Assembly (NCBI RefSeq): GCF_041102575.1
Contig: NZ_JBGCUE010000011.1
Span: 62,001-126,000 of the forward strand
Direction of reading: 5' to 3'
Length of the DNA stretch: 64,000 nt
Source: Tenuifilum sp. 4138str
Lineage (GTDB): Bacteria > Bacteroidota > Bacteroidia > Bacteroidales > Tenuifilaceae
Shown piece after piece: positions 13,811 through 22,775 of this stretch. Both the position numbers and the translations under genes were made by a program. The notes beneath the pieces were generated by a model. It searched no databases. It saw only the letters and a list, made by a program, of their open reading frames with translations, and was not told the DNA's origin. How positions within the stretch are numbered: position 1 is the stretch's first letter; each line of letters begins with the position of its first letter.

Positions 13811-16561
13811 ATGACAACCAATAATAAATACGATGCATTGGTAATTGGGGGCGGAATTGCCGGCCAGGAGGCCGCTCTTAATCTTGCCGACATGGATTAC
13901 AAGGTTCTGCTGGTTGAAAAAGAACTTTCCATTGGCGGTAAAATGATACAGCTGAGCAAGGTATTCCCCACCCTCGACTGCGCAGCTTGCATCACCACGC
14001 CAAAAATGTCCGAAACGGCTCGACATGGTAATATTAAGGTGATGTTAAACAGCACCGTAAAAGAAATCCAAAAGCACAACGGTGCTTTTACGGTGAAAGT
14101 AAATCATGGTGCCCGTTATGTTAAACCGGAAGCCTGCACAGGTTGTCAGCAATGCGAATTTGCATGTCCTGAGGTTAGACCCGATGATTACAATACCCAT
14201 TTGGCAGGCCGAAAGGTTGCTTACATTCCATTTAGCTTAGCAAATCCCCGTATTGCAGCAATTGACCGGAATGGAACATCGGCACCTTGCATAAGTGCAT
14301 GCCCGGGCGGTGTAAAACCATATGGGTATGTGTCGTTGGTGCGAAATGGTCAGTATGAAGAAGCCATGAATCTTCACCTTGAAGATATTCCTCTACCTGG
14401 GAGCCTTGGCCGTGCATGCTATGCTCCCTGCCAGGGTGAATGCACCAGAGGCAACCTTGAAGGTGCAGTTGATATCCGACGTATCAAGCGTTTCTTTGCC
14501 GAGCATTACTACAACAAATTCCCCGAACCCCCGACTCGTGAAATTAATGCAAACACAAACAAAAGGGTAGCCATTATTGGTTCGGGACCAGCAGGATTAA
14601 CTGCAGCATACCATCTTGCCCTGAAAGGCCATAAAGTTAAAATTTTTGAGGCAGCACCTAAGGCCGGTGGTATGCTTATGCTCACTCTTCCTGAGTATCG
14701 ATTACCCAAAACAGTAGTTGAAAGGGATATTAAGAATATTACATCGCTTGGCGTTGAAATTGAGTGCAATAAAAGGGTTGAGAATATTACCGAATTGAAA
14801 CAGCAAGGTTTCGATGCAGTATTTGTTGCAGTTGGAACTCACCAGAGTAGCAAAATGCATATTGAGGGCGAAAACCTTGAAGGAGTTGAAGGGTGTTTAG
14901 ACTTTCTTAGAAATGTAAATATTGGCGAAAGGTATAACCTTACCGGAAAAAGGGTAATAGTAGTTGGGGGAGGAAACACTGCCATTGATGCATCGCGAAC
15001 TGCCCTGAGGCTTGGAGCAGAACAGGTAACGGTTGTTTACCGCCGTAGCCGTGAGGAAATGCCCTGCTTTGCCCCCGAAATAAAAGAGGCAGAAGAAGAA
15101 GGCGTCAAAATTGATATTCTTTGCAACCCAATTCGGTTTATAGGACAAAATGGGAAGGTGAGCAAGGTTGAACTGGTTAGGATGAAACTAGGCGAACCCG
15201 ACGCAAGCGGCCGTAGGAGTCCCATTCCTATTGAAGGTTCCAACTATTTGGTTAATGCCGATTTGGTTATTGAGGCAGTTGGGTTACAACCATCAACCCA
15301 ACCATTTGCAAACGAATTGGAGCTGGCCAAAGGAGGAACCATAAAAGTAAACGGCAAAACCTTTCAAACTAACATCCCCTATATTTTTGCCGGAGGCGAC
15401 AGCGTAAGCGGTGCTTCAACCATAATTGAAGCAGCAGGACAGGGTAAAAAAGCAGCATTCTATATCGACAAGTACTTAAATGGACTTGATATCGATACCT
15501 TTGAATTTGATGAGAAACTTCCTGCCGCTGACAAGAACGAGGTTATTGCCAAGCGACACCCCGCACTAAAAAAACCTGTAAACGATACTTATAGGAGACC
15601 GGCTGAAAGGGTTAAGGATTTTAATGATGTTGAGCATACCCTTACAGAGCAGCAAGCCAAGGAGAGCGCAGAGCGCTGTTTGGATTGTAGTAATTGTCGT
15701 GAATGCCACCAATGTAAAACGGCATGTCCTGCCGATGCAATCGATTTTGGCCAAAAGGATGAACTGATTACAGTTGATGCCAAAACGGTAATTGTTTCAA
15801 CCGGGTTTAAGCTCTTTAAACCCGAGCACAAACCGCAATACGGGTATGGCATTTATCCTAACGTGATTGATGCTATGCAAATGGATAGGCTCATAGCGCC
15901 TACCCGCCCCTTCAACAATGTTTTGCGCCCGGGCGACGGAAAAATACCCGACAAGATAGCCTATATTCTGTGCACTGGCTCAAGGGATTCCAGCCTTGAG
16001 AATGCTATGGCTTGTAGTGGCGAATGCTCCAATAACCCTATATGTTCCCAAATATGCTGCATGTATTCCATCAAACAAGCCCAACTCCTTATGGGTGCTT
16101 TGCCAATGGCCGATATCACCATATACTACATGGATATCCGAGCATTTGGTAAAGGTTACGATGAATTCTTCCAGGAAGCCAAATCGATGGCAGTAAACTT
16201 TGTTAAGGGTCGAATTGCAAAAATATTCCCAAAAGACCAACCCAATGGCGACTTAATACTCCGCTATGAAGATGTAACAACCGGAAAGTTAAAGGAAAGC
16301 AAACACGACCTTGTTGTCCTTTCCGTTGGTGTTCTGCCAAATAGTTCCATTTCCAGGGTATTCAGCAATGCAACCCTTGAGCTCGACGAGCAAAAATTCA
16401 TCAAGCAGATAGATGAATTGGTAAACCCAGCCCAAACAAGCATTCCGGGTGTATTTGTTGCCGGAACCGCTTCAGGGCCTAAGGATATCCCCGATTCTAT
16501 TCTATCGGCAGGAACTGCAGCTGCTGAAGCCGCAAGCTATATAAACATGTTAACACATTAA
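13811..16561 (+). CDS. HdrA-like flavoprotein with inserted GltD/NfnL-type NAD(P)H module
   Basis: A 916-residue fusion. Residues 1-105 are the first HdrA FAD segment (GGGIAG 13-18, with CAAC 57-60 in the HdrA-type PTLDC motif). A ferredoxin-like C109/112/115/119 follows. Residues 155-235 match the Cys-rich N-terminus of GltD (C160, C164, C203, C207, C211), and 252-565 a GltD/NfnL reductase with FAD motif GSGPAG (257-262) and NADPH motif GGGNTA (386-391) followed by VYRRSREEMP. After another Cys cluster (about 626-646, including CHQCKTACP) the HdrA fold resumes to the end (GSRD, CSQICCMYS, FVAGTASGP). The domain layout suggests NAD(P)H-linked electron entry, possibly bifurcating. Encoded between the MvhD-like and second HdrA genes. 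Confidence 0.85.
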   Translation: MTTNNKYDALVIGGGIAGQEAALNLADMDYKVLLVEKELSIGGKMIQLSKVFPTLDCAACITTPKMSETARHGNIKVMLNSTVKEIQKHNGAFTVKVNHGARYVKPEACTGCQQCEFACPEVRPDDYNTHLAGRKVAYIPFSLANPRIAAIDRNGTSAPCISACPGGVKPYGYVSLVRNGQYEEAMNLHLEDIPLPGSLGRACYAPCQGECTRGNLEGAVDIRRIKRFFAEHYYNKFPEPPTREINANTNKRVAIIGSGPAGLTAAYHLALKGHKVKIFEAAPKAGGMLMLTLPEYRLPKTVVERDIKNITSLGVEIECNKRVENITELKQQGFDAVFVAVGTHQSSKMHIEGENLEGVEGCLDFLRNVNIGERYNLTGKRVIVVGGGNTAIDASRTALRLGAEQVTVVYRRSREEMPCFAPEIKEAEEEGVKIDILCNPIRFIGQNGKVSKVELVRMKLGEPDASGRRSPIPIEGSNYLVNADLVIEAVGLQPSTQPFANELELAKGGTIKVNGKTFQTNIPYIFAGGDSVSGASTIIEAAGQGKKAAFYIDKYLNGLDIDTFEFDEKLPAADKNEVIAKRHPALKKPVNDTYRRPAERVKDFNDVEHTLTEQQAKESAERCLDCSNCRECHQCKTACPADAIDFGQKDELITVDAKTVIVSTGFKLFKPEHKPQYGYGIYPNVIDAMQMDRLIAPTRPFNNVLRPGDGKIPDKIAYILCTGSRDSSLENAMACSGECSNNPICSQICCMYSIKQAQLLMGALPMADITIYYMDIRAFGKGYDEFFQEAKSMAVNFVKGRIAKIFPKDQPNGDLILRYEDVTTGKLKESKHDLVVLSVGVLPNSSISRVFSNATLELDEQKFIKQIDELVNPAQTSIPGVFVAGTASGPKDIPDSILSAGTAAAEAASYINMLTH

Positions 16562-16589
16562 ACCAACCACATCGAAACATCAGCAAACC

Positions 16590-18563
16590 ATGAAGCAACG
16601 AATAGGAGTTTACATATGCCACTGCGGCGGAAATATATCCGATTATGTGGATGTTGAACAGCTGAGCAAACTTATAGCAAACGAAAATAACGTTGTTATT
16701 TCCAAGGATGTTATGTTTGCCTGTTCCGACTCCAACCAAAAGGAGATGATACAGGACATACAGGAAAAACAACTCGATGCAATTGTGGTTGCATCATGTT
16801 CACCAAAACTTCATACCCATACTTTCCGGAATGTGGCGCTAAGAGCAGGAATAAACCCCTACAACTATGTTCAGGTAAATGTTCGCGAGCAATGCTCATG
16901 GGCTCACTCCGATACTCCACTTGACGCAACCGTTAAGGCTTACGGGCTAATCAGAGCTGGTATCAATAGGGTTGCCTACTCTGAAGCACTTGATAATATT
17001 GAAATAAAAGCGCAAAAAGCTGTTGCTGTAATAGGAGCAGGAGTAGCTGGCATGCGCGCCGCTATTGAACTTGCACGGTTAGGTAACAACGTTTATCTTA
17101 TTGAAAAGGAAGAAAAAGTGGGTGGAAGGGTTGCCCAAAATGGTAAACTTTTTATGACTGGCGAAGATGGCAAAGCTCTTACTCAAAGACTATTAGACAA
17201 TGTAAAGAGCTATAGCCAGATAAACCTCTTCACAAAGGCAACACTCGAAAAAGTTTCGGGAAGCGTAGGTAATTTTAACATAGATGTTAATGTTGAAGGG
17301 AATCTTTTAAAACTTAACGTTGGAGCAATACTCGTAACAACCGGTTTCGATTATTATCAACCCTCCGATAATGAATACGGTTTTGGACAAACCAATAGGG
17401 TTATCACCCTTCAGGAATTTAACAAACTTGTTGAAAATAACTCTAAAGAGTTAAGCTTTGATGGTAAACCAGTAAATAACATTGCCTATATTTACTGTGT
17501 TGGGAACAGACAATCAAAAGGTCCAAACAGGTATTGTTCCCGTTACTGCTGCACAGCCGCCATTCACTCATCAATTACAGCCCACGAAAAGTTTTCAGGA
17601 ATAAAAGCCTTCCATTTTTATCGCGATATCAGAACGTATGGAAAACAGGAATTACTTTACCGGCAATCATCGTTAAACGGTGATGTATACCTTAAATTCG
17701 AAGAAAAAGAACCGCCTGTAATTGAAGTTGAAAATGGTTACCCAGTAGTAAAAGTAAAGGATTACCTTACATCAAAGAAAGAAATTGCGTTAAAAGCTGA
17801 TTTGGTAGTCCTAGTAACAGGCATGGTTGCACGTTCCGATAGCAATAGTGTTTCGGACAAACTAAAAATTCCGGTAGGAAACGATAAGTTTTTCAATGAG
17901 ATTCATCCTAAGCTCCGTCCGGTAGAAACCGTAATAAATGGTGTGTACATCGGTGGCGCCTGTCAGGGGCCTAAAAATATTAGCGAGTCAGTGCAATCAG
18001 CACTTGCAGGAGTTTCGAAAATTAACGCTTTACTCAAAAAAGAGGTAATTGAACTGGAGCCAATTGTGGCAAGAGTAAATAAAGAAACCTGCTTGTGGTG
18101 CGGTAAATGTGCCGAGGTTTGCGAGTATGATGCCATAAAACCCCTTGAGGTAAATGGTAAAATGGTTGCTGAAGTAAATGTAGCTACCTGCAAGGGTTGT
18201 GGCATTTGTGCGCCCGTTTGCCCAAACGATGCCATTGAGATAGCAGAGTATTCAAATCAAGGTATTGAATCGATGATTGCAGGTTTTGCAGCTCAAGCTG
18301 AAATCAATCAGACTGAAACCCAACACGAGGAAAAAGATGAAAACGCCCTTGTGGGCATGAAGGAATACCCAAAGGAGTGGAAAACCATACTTGAAAGTTT
18401 TAATGGCACCCCACTAACAATTCCACAAATATCCAATTTGTCGGGTCTTGCCAAGGAATTGGTAACCTATCACCTAATGACCATGAACAGGTATGGCATA
18501 GTTGAACCTGCTGGGTTAAACGATGAAGAATCGTACTATTTGTATAAACCTAAAAATCACTAG
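16590..18563 (+). CDS. Full-length HdrA-like flavoprotein with C-terminal diferredoxin and winged-helix domains
   Basis: A 657-residue HdrA homologue. The N-terminal HdrA domain shows ICHCGG (9-14), SCSPKLHTHTFR (69-80) and REQCSW (99-104). The FAD motif GAGVAG is at 149-154, and a CSRYCC motif follows in the middle. Two [4Fe-4S] sites lie near the end: C501/504/507/511 and C534/537/540/544. Residues about 600-650 (LTIPQISNLSGLAKELVTYH, then a short wing) look like a winged helix, which HdrA normally lacks. Adjacent to MvhD-like, HdrA-GltD and QmoC-like genes, it is likely the QmoB-equivalent or second flavin subunit of one complex. Confidence 0.88.
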   Translation: MKQRIGVYICHCGGNISDYVDVEQLSKLIANENNVVISKDVMFACSDSNQKEMIQDIQEKQLDAIVVASCSPKLHTHTFRNVALRAGINPYNYVQVNVREQCSWAHSDTPLDATVKAYGLIRAGINRVAYSEALDNIEIKAQKAVAVIGAGVAGMRAAIELARLGNNVYLIEKEEKVGGRVAQNGKLFMTGEDGKALTQRLLDNVKSYSQINLFTKATLEKVSGSVGNFNIDVNVEGNLLKLNVGAILVTTGFDYYQPSDNEYGFGQTNRVITLQEFNKLVENNSKELSFDGKPVNNIAYIYCVGNRQSKGPNRYCSRYCCTAAIHSSITAHEKFSGIKAFHFYRDIRTYGKQELLYRQSSLNGDVYLKFEEKEPPVIEVENGYPVVKVKDYLTSKKEIALKADLVVLVTGMVARSDSNSVSDKLKIPVGNDKFFNEIHPKLRPVETVINGVYIGGACQGPKNISESVQSALAGVSKINALLKKEVIELEPIVARVNKETCLWCGKCAEVCEYDAIKPLEVNGKMVAEVNVATCKGCGICAPVCPNDAIEIAEYSNQGIESMIAGFAAQAEINQTETQHEEKDENALVGMKEYPKEWKTILESFNGTPLTIPQISNLSGLAKELVTYHLMTMNRYGIVEPAGLNDEESYYLYKPKNH

Positions 18564-18565
18564 TT

Positions 18566-19633
18566 ATGCCCACTATAAACCCAAACTTTGCTGAGGAAAT
18601 TAAAAAATTCGGAGCAAAAGATTTTAATCTTTGTTTTAACTGTGGAAACTGCACAGCCATTTGCTCACTTTCTACAAACGATGAAACTTTTCCTCGTGAA
18701 CTAATTCGTTACAGCACGCTTGGTCTGGAGGACGACCTAAAATCATCGCTCAAACCTTGGCTATGTTACTATTGTGGCGAGTGTAGCACCGATTGCCCCA
18801 GGCAAGCCAATCCTGGAGAACTGATGATGTCGCTTAGGCGTTGGCTAACTGCCCAGTACGATTGGACAGGGTTATCAGGTTTGCTTTATAAAAACCTCTG
18901 GGCCTACATTCTAGCAATGATAGCCATTTTTGGCGCAGTTGCGGGAATTTCATACTTTTCAGAATTTACCCATTCCGAGCTGATGCACATTGGCCATCTT
19001 TTTGAGATGGTTGCCATAGCCGGAGTTTTCGCAATTATACTCCTGCCAAACATAATCAGGATGTGGTATTTTACCATTATTAAACCTGGAATAAAAGTAA
19101 ATCTAAAAGCATATTTTCTTTCCTTAAAGGACCTATTTATCCACATGTTCACACAAAAACGATTCCTGGGATGTGAGCCCACCCGCGAGAATAAAATGCG
19201 CTGGTTGCTTCATCTTATACTTGTTATTGGTTACCTCTCACTACTTTTCACAACGGTCTTTCTAAACTGGTTTTCCACTACAAGTAATTTCATAGTATGG
19301 CTGGGTTACATTGAGAGTGCAACTATATTTTTAATCACAATTCTGTTCATGCAAAAACGAATGCGTAAGGTTGATGCCATGCACAAGCACTCCCAACCAT
19401 CGGATTGGTTTTTTGTAATTTGGTTATTCCTAATGGGTTTTACAGCATTTATGGTTCGTCTTTTAATTGACACCCAGCAAATAGATAGTTTCTTTTGGGT
19501 TTATGTCATTCATATTACTGTGCTTGCTCAGTGGGCATTAATAATAGTGCCATTTGGTAAATGGACTCACTTTTTATATAGATCCTTTGCCATGTATTTT
19601 GATGCACTTACAATGATCAAGGAGAAAAAATAG
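18566..19633 (+). CDS. QmoC-like membrane subunit (HdrC-type diferredoxin fused to cytochrome b-like domain)
   Basis: A 355-residue protein. The N-terminus has two [4Fe-4S] motifs, C23/26/29/33 and C67/70/73/77, as in HdrC. From residue 108 it is an integral membrane domain with about six helices and several His residues (for example HSELMHIGH, LLHLILVIGY, YVIHITVLAQW), resembling the NarI/HdrE haem b fold. This fusion is the hallmark of QmoC, which passes electrons between the soluble Qmo/Hdr flavoproteins and the quinone pool. It starts 2 bp after hdrA and is last in the operon. Confidence 0.85.
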   Translation: MPTINPNFAEEIKKFGAKDFNLCFNCGNCTAICSLSTNDETFPRELIRYSTLGLEDDLKSSLKPWLCYYCGECSTDCPRQANPGELMMSLRRWLTAQYDWTGLSGLLYKNLWAYILAMIAIFGAVAGISYFSEFTHSELMHIGHLFEMVAIAGVFAIILLPNIIRMWYFTIIKPGIKVNLKAYFLSLKDLFIHMFTQKRFLGCEPTRENKMRWLLHLILVIGYLSLLFTTVFLNWFSTTSNFIVWLGYIESATIFLITILFMQKRMRKVDAMHKHSQPSDWFFVIWLFLMGFTAFMVRLLIDTQQIDSFFWVYVIHITVLAQWALIIVPFGKWTHFLYRSFAMYFDALTMIKEKK

Positions 19634-19647
19634 TATTACTATGAACG

Positions 19648-19677
19648 AAAAAGGCCGGCAACGTCCGGCCTTTTTAT
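19648..19677. terminator. Bidirectional terminator after the qmoC-like gene
   Basis: Strong stem AAAAAGGCCGG/CCGGCCTTTTT with a 6-nt loop, between the converging qmoC-like gene and the nucleoid-protein gene. Confidence 0.85.
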
Positions 19678-20714
19678 TATACCTCTTTGTCAAAGAAAAG
19701 CTTGTAGTAGTTTAGCCCCGTATCGGGATCAAAACCGCGCTCCACGCGGTCGCGCCCCCCATGAATGTATATGTGAAAATTCTTATCGAGTTTAACTACA
19801 CTTTTAAAAAACTTTTGCGATTGCCGGGTGGCATCGGTTGATATCTTGAAACTATCAGGGATATTACAGCCAATTGCTTCCTCATACTTTTGCTTAAAAT
19901 CGCGGAAGGTCTCAGCCATCTTGGGCTCCTCCAGAACCACCTCTTCAAACTCCTTTAGGTCAAAAACCTCGTTTGCCTTAAAAAAATCACGCGTTTTACA
20001 AAGAATATCAGCCTGGTCAACTTTTACAAAGTTGTTCTCAGGCCTAACTACCTCCTCCACAAACTCGCGGCAAAGATTAATTGCCTGCTTGGTTTGGTAA
20101 AAATCGTCGTTACGAAGTTTGGCACGCAGAAAATCGTTTAGCCAGTACTTGGCTTCGTCGCGGTTGGTATTATCAATTACGCAAAGCTTATAGCCAAAAT
20201 CCTTTTCGGTGTTAAAAACTAAGCAAGCCTTATCGAGCTTGCGGGGTGTAGTGCCAAACTGACAAGTTACCTTCAATCCTTTGGCATCGCGGCTTACATG
20301 TAAAAAACGCTCCTTGCTCTCGGCCTTAAAAATTCCAATGCCATCAGTAAGTTCACCATCAACAACCATATCGGTAAAAGAGGCAATGTATAGCTCCCCT
20401 CCCTTAATGTTAGGATGAACAGATACATGCTGAAGGTGATTGGCCACATTCCTTGAAAACTCAATGAAGTTAATATTCCCCTCAAAAAAATCGCTGCAGT
20501 AACTATACAATTCATTAAGTTCAAGGCTTGAACTGTGCTCAAATGAGTAAAATCCTTGATTCCTAAAACTCCCTAGAAAGTACTCCCTTAGCAGGCTGTT
20601 CAATAGATTATCATCAATATCTGAAGGTGCATCTGATAAAATAATATCATCAGTTTCTATCCCAACTGAGTGGACTATAACCTCGGTTAGTTCAGCATTT
20701 GAAAAGTCAAGCAT
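19677..20714 (-). CDS. Nucleoid-associated protein, NA37/YejK family
   Basis: A 345-residue cytoplasmic protein resembling the 37-kDa nucleoid-associated family. Cues are the N-terminal VIVHSVG, FTDMVVDGELTDGIGIFKAE in the middle, and the C-terminal INHGG-like stretch FHIYIHGGRDRVERG. The family binds the nucleoid; its detailed role is unclear. It sits between the two Hdr operons on the opposite strand and seems unrelated to them. Confidence 0.75.
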   Translation of the reverse strand: MLDFSNAELTEVIVHSVGIETDDIILSDAPSDIDDNLLNSLLREYFLGSFRNQGFYSFEHSSSLELNELYSYCSDFFEGNINFIEFSRNVANHLQHVSVHPNIKGGELYIASFTDMVVDGELTDGIGIFKAESKERFLHVSRDAKGLKVTCQFGTTPRKLDKACLVFNTEKDFGYKLCVIDNTNRDEAKYWLNDFLRAKLRNDDFYQTKQAINLCREFVEEVVRPENNFVKVDQADILCKTRDFFKANEVFDLKEFEEVVLEEPKMAETFRDFKQKYEEAIGCNIPDSFKISTDATRQSQKFFKSVVKLDKNFHIYIHGGRDRVERGFDPDTGLNYYKLFFDKEV

Positions 20715-20800
20715 GGTAATTTTAAATTAATTTCACGAAATTATGGATTTGGAATCACCTATGCAAAAGCTATAACAACTAATAATTTAGACACCATAAA

Positions 20801-20820
20801 AATTACTTTTATAAGTAATT
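20801..20820. promoter_or_regulatory. Inverted repeat upstream of the second hdr operon
   Basis: AATTACTT-TTAT-AAGTAATT, perfect 8-bp arms, lying 48 bp upstream of the -33 box of the hdrC1 promoter. Candidate operator for a dimeric regulator. Confidence 0.35.
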
Positions 20821-20867
20821 AACATTTTATCACTTAGCTAATAGGGTAATTGGGAAATTGTAAAAAA

Positions 20868-20899
20868 TTGCTAAGGGTTCTAAAAAAAATATAACTTTG
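20868..20899 (+). promoter_or_regulatory. Promoter of the sHdr-like operon
   Basis: TTG (20868-20870), 21-nt spacer, TAACTTTG (20892-20899), matching the Bacteroidota promoter consensus, 35 bp before the ATG at 20934. Confidence 0.6.
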
Positions 20900-20933
20900 C
20901 TTGTTAACAAACTAACAATCAACCCAGAAAACC

Positions 20934-21653
20934 ATGGGTAAACTTTTTGACAGGTTAAACTCCGATGTTCGCTTTGTTGAGGGGATAAACGGATGCATAA
21001 ACTGTGGTACCTGCACAGCAATATGTCCTGCAGCTGAGGTTTACGACTATGAACCCCGAACCATAGCAAACCTCGTCCAAATGCGCGACGATAATGTCAT
21101 TGAGGAATTGCTTAAAAGCGATACCATTTGGTATTGCGGCGAGTGCATGAGCTGTAAAACACGATGTCCGCGAAACAATGCACCCGGCTTACTGATACAA
21201 GCGCTAAGAGGATTATCCATAGAAACAGGGCTTTTTGTTGAATCGGAAAAGGGACGTCAACAGCTCTCGCTAAAGCGGATGTTGGGCAACTCCATTCTGG
21301 AAACAGGCTACTGTGTTCATTTTGACCACGCAGAATTGAGCATGTTCCCAGAATTAGGCCCCGTTTGGCAATGGGTTAGGGATAACCGCGAAAAGGTTTT
21401 AGCAAAAGTAGGGGCTAACTACAATGGTTCGGGGCCTGGCGCCATGCGCAAAATCTCAAAGGAAAACCTCGACGAACTTGAAAAGATATTTGAAGTTACG
21501 GGCGGCTTGGATTGGTTTGATAAAATTGAGGACGTATCGGCACAAAAAGCCAAAGAACTGGGCATGGAAAAGGGTGATGCTACCGATAAAAAATCGGCTT
21601 ACTTTACCCATGTTTATAGGTATAACAATGCTGAAAAGCATCGCCGTAAGTAG
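20934..21653 (+). CDS. HdrC1-like 4Fe-4S dicluster protein
   Basis: A 239-residue soluble protein with two [4Fe-4S] motifs, C21/24/27/31 (CINCGTCTAICP) and C68/71/74/78 (YCGECMSCKTRCP), then a 150-residue extension with no metal motif. Length and extension resemble the HdrC1 subunit of sulfur-oxidising sHdr complexes rather than the shorter methanogen HdrC. It is first in an operon whose order hdrC1-hdrB1-hdrA-hdrC2-hdrB2 follows the sHdr arrangement. It should relay electrons between HdrA flavin and HdrB. Confidence 0.82.
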   Translation: MGKLFDRLNSDVRFVEGINGCINCGTCTAICPAAEVYDYEPRTIANLVQMRDDNVIEELLKSDTIWYCGECMSCKTRCPRNNAPGLLIQALRGLSIETGLFVESEKGRQQLSLKRMLGNSILETGYCVHFDHAELSMFPELGPVWQWVRDNREKVLAKVGANYNGSGPGAMRKISKENLDELEKIFEVTGGLDWFDKIEDVSAQKAKELGMEKGDATDKKSAYFTHVYRYNNAEKHRRK

Positions 21654-21674
21654 TTTCAAAAAAGGATAAATTCA

Positions 21675-22748
21675 ATGAAACAGGAAGGTAAAAAACGTAT
21701 ATGGAGCGATTACCAAAAGGAAATTGCTGATGATAAATTTTACTTTGTCAGGAGTTGTATAAGGCAAACCTTCTTCCCGGGTAGCGATACCACCTTTATC
21801 AGAATTTTAAGGGATGTGCTTGGTAAAGACATTTATGAGAATCCTGACCATACCACCTGTACCGGCATTGGTTACCATACCGAGGTAGTACCATTTCCAA
21901 CCATTCAAACTGTTGTTGCCCGTAATTTTGCTCTGATGCGTGAAAAGGGTTACGTTAACTATACCCCATCGTGCGTAACCTCCTTTGGTATTTACACCGA
22001 GATACTTGAAACATGGCATCACTTTCCACAGGAAAAGGAAAAAACCCGAGAGTATTTAAGAAAAGCAACAGGAAGGGAATTTGAAGAGCCTGACAATTTA
22101 GCTCATACAAGTGATGTGCTGTATAAATTCCGTAACGAGATTGCTGCAAAGGCTAAGTATAGGTTAATTAACAAGCACACTGGAAAACCGCTAAAAGTTG
22201 TTGACCACATCGGCTGTCACTATGCAAAAATGTTTCCAAGCAAGGGGGTTGGTGGTGCTGAATACCCACAGGTACTTGCCGGACTAGTCGAAGCCTTTGG
22301 TGGTGAGGTAATTGACTACCCGGAACGTAGGCACTGCTGTGGTTTTGGCTTTAGGCAATACTTTGTGCAGGCTAATCGAGGTTATTCCATATCGGCATCG
22401 AAAAAGAAATTTGAGTCCATGGAACCCTTTCAGCCCGATTTTATTATAACTAATTGCCCTGGCTGCAACTACTTTATGGATAGGTGGCAGTACGCCCTTG
22501 GCGAAATGGAAGGAAAAACCTATGGGCAAAACGGCGAAGGTATTCCAGTACTCACCTATGAAGAGGTAGCCGGTTTAGTGCTTGGCTTCGACCCCTGGGA
22601 AATGGGCATGCAAATGCACCAGACCGATGTAGAACCCTTGTTAAAGAAAATGGGTGTTGAGTACGATCCCAACCAAAAGTATAAGGGGCCCAACAGCGAA
22701 GATCTTGGCGTACCAATGAGTCCCCGTTTTGTGAATGAAAAGGCATAA
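21675..22748 (+). CDS. HdrB1-like CCG-domain protein
   Basis: A 357-residue HdrB homologue. The second CCG domain is complete: C181 (HIGCHYAK), C221-C222 (HCCGFG) and C261/C264 (CPGC), the ligand set of a noncubane [4Fe-4S] cluster. The first is degenerate: C28, then TCTGIG at 61-66 instead of CCG, and PSCVTS (C100) instead of CxxC. HdrB is the site where disulfide or persulfide substrate is cleaved or formed. It lies 21 bp after hdrC1. Function of the altered first site is unknown. Confidence 0.85.
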   Translation: MKQEGKKRIWSDYQKEIADDKFYFVRSCIRQTFFPGSDTTFIRILRDVLGKDIYENPDHTTCTGIGYHTEVVPFPTIQTVVARNFALMREKGYVNYTPSCVTSFGIYTEILETWHHFPQEKEKTREYLRKATGREFEEPDNLAHTSDVLYKFRNEIAAKAKYRLINKHTGKPLKVVDHIGCHYAKMFPSKGVGGAEYPQVLAGLVEAFGGEVIDYPERRHCCGFGFRQYFVQANRGYSISASKKKFESMEPFQPDFIITNCPGCNYFMDRWQYALGEMEGKTYGQNGEGIPVLTYEEVAGLVLGFDPWEMGMQMHQTDVEPLLKKMGVEYDPNQKYKGPNSEDLGVPMSPRFVNEKA

Positions 22749-22775
22749 TTAAAATATGAAAATATAAATACTCCC

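Noticed and set aside
13811-19633. A full methanogen-type Hdr-Mvh hydrogenase complex
   Set aside because: MvhD-like and HdrA-like proteins are present, but no MvhA/MvhG hydrogenase subunits and no HdrB in this operon.
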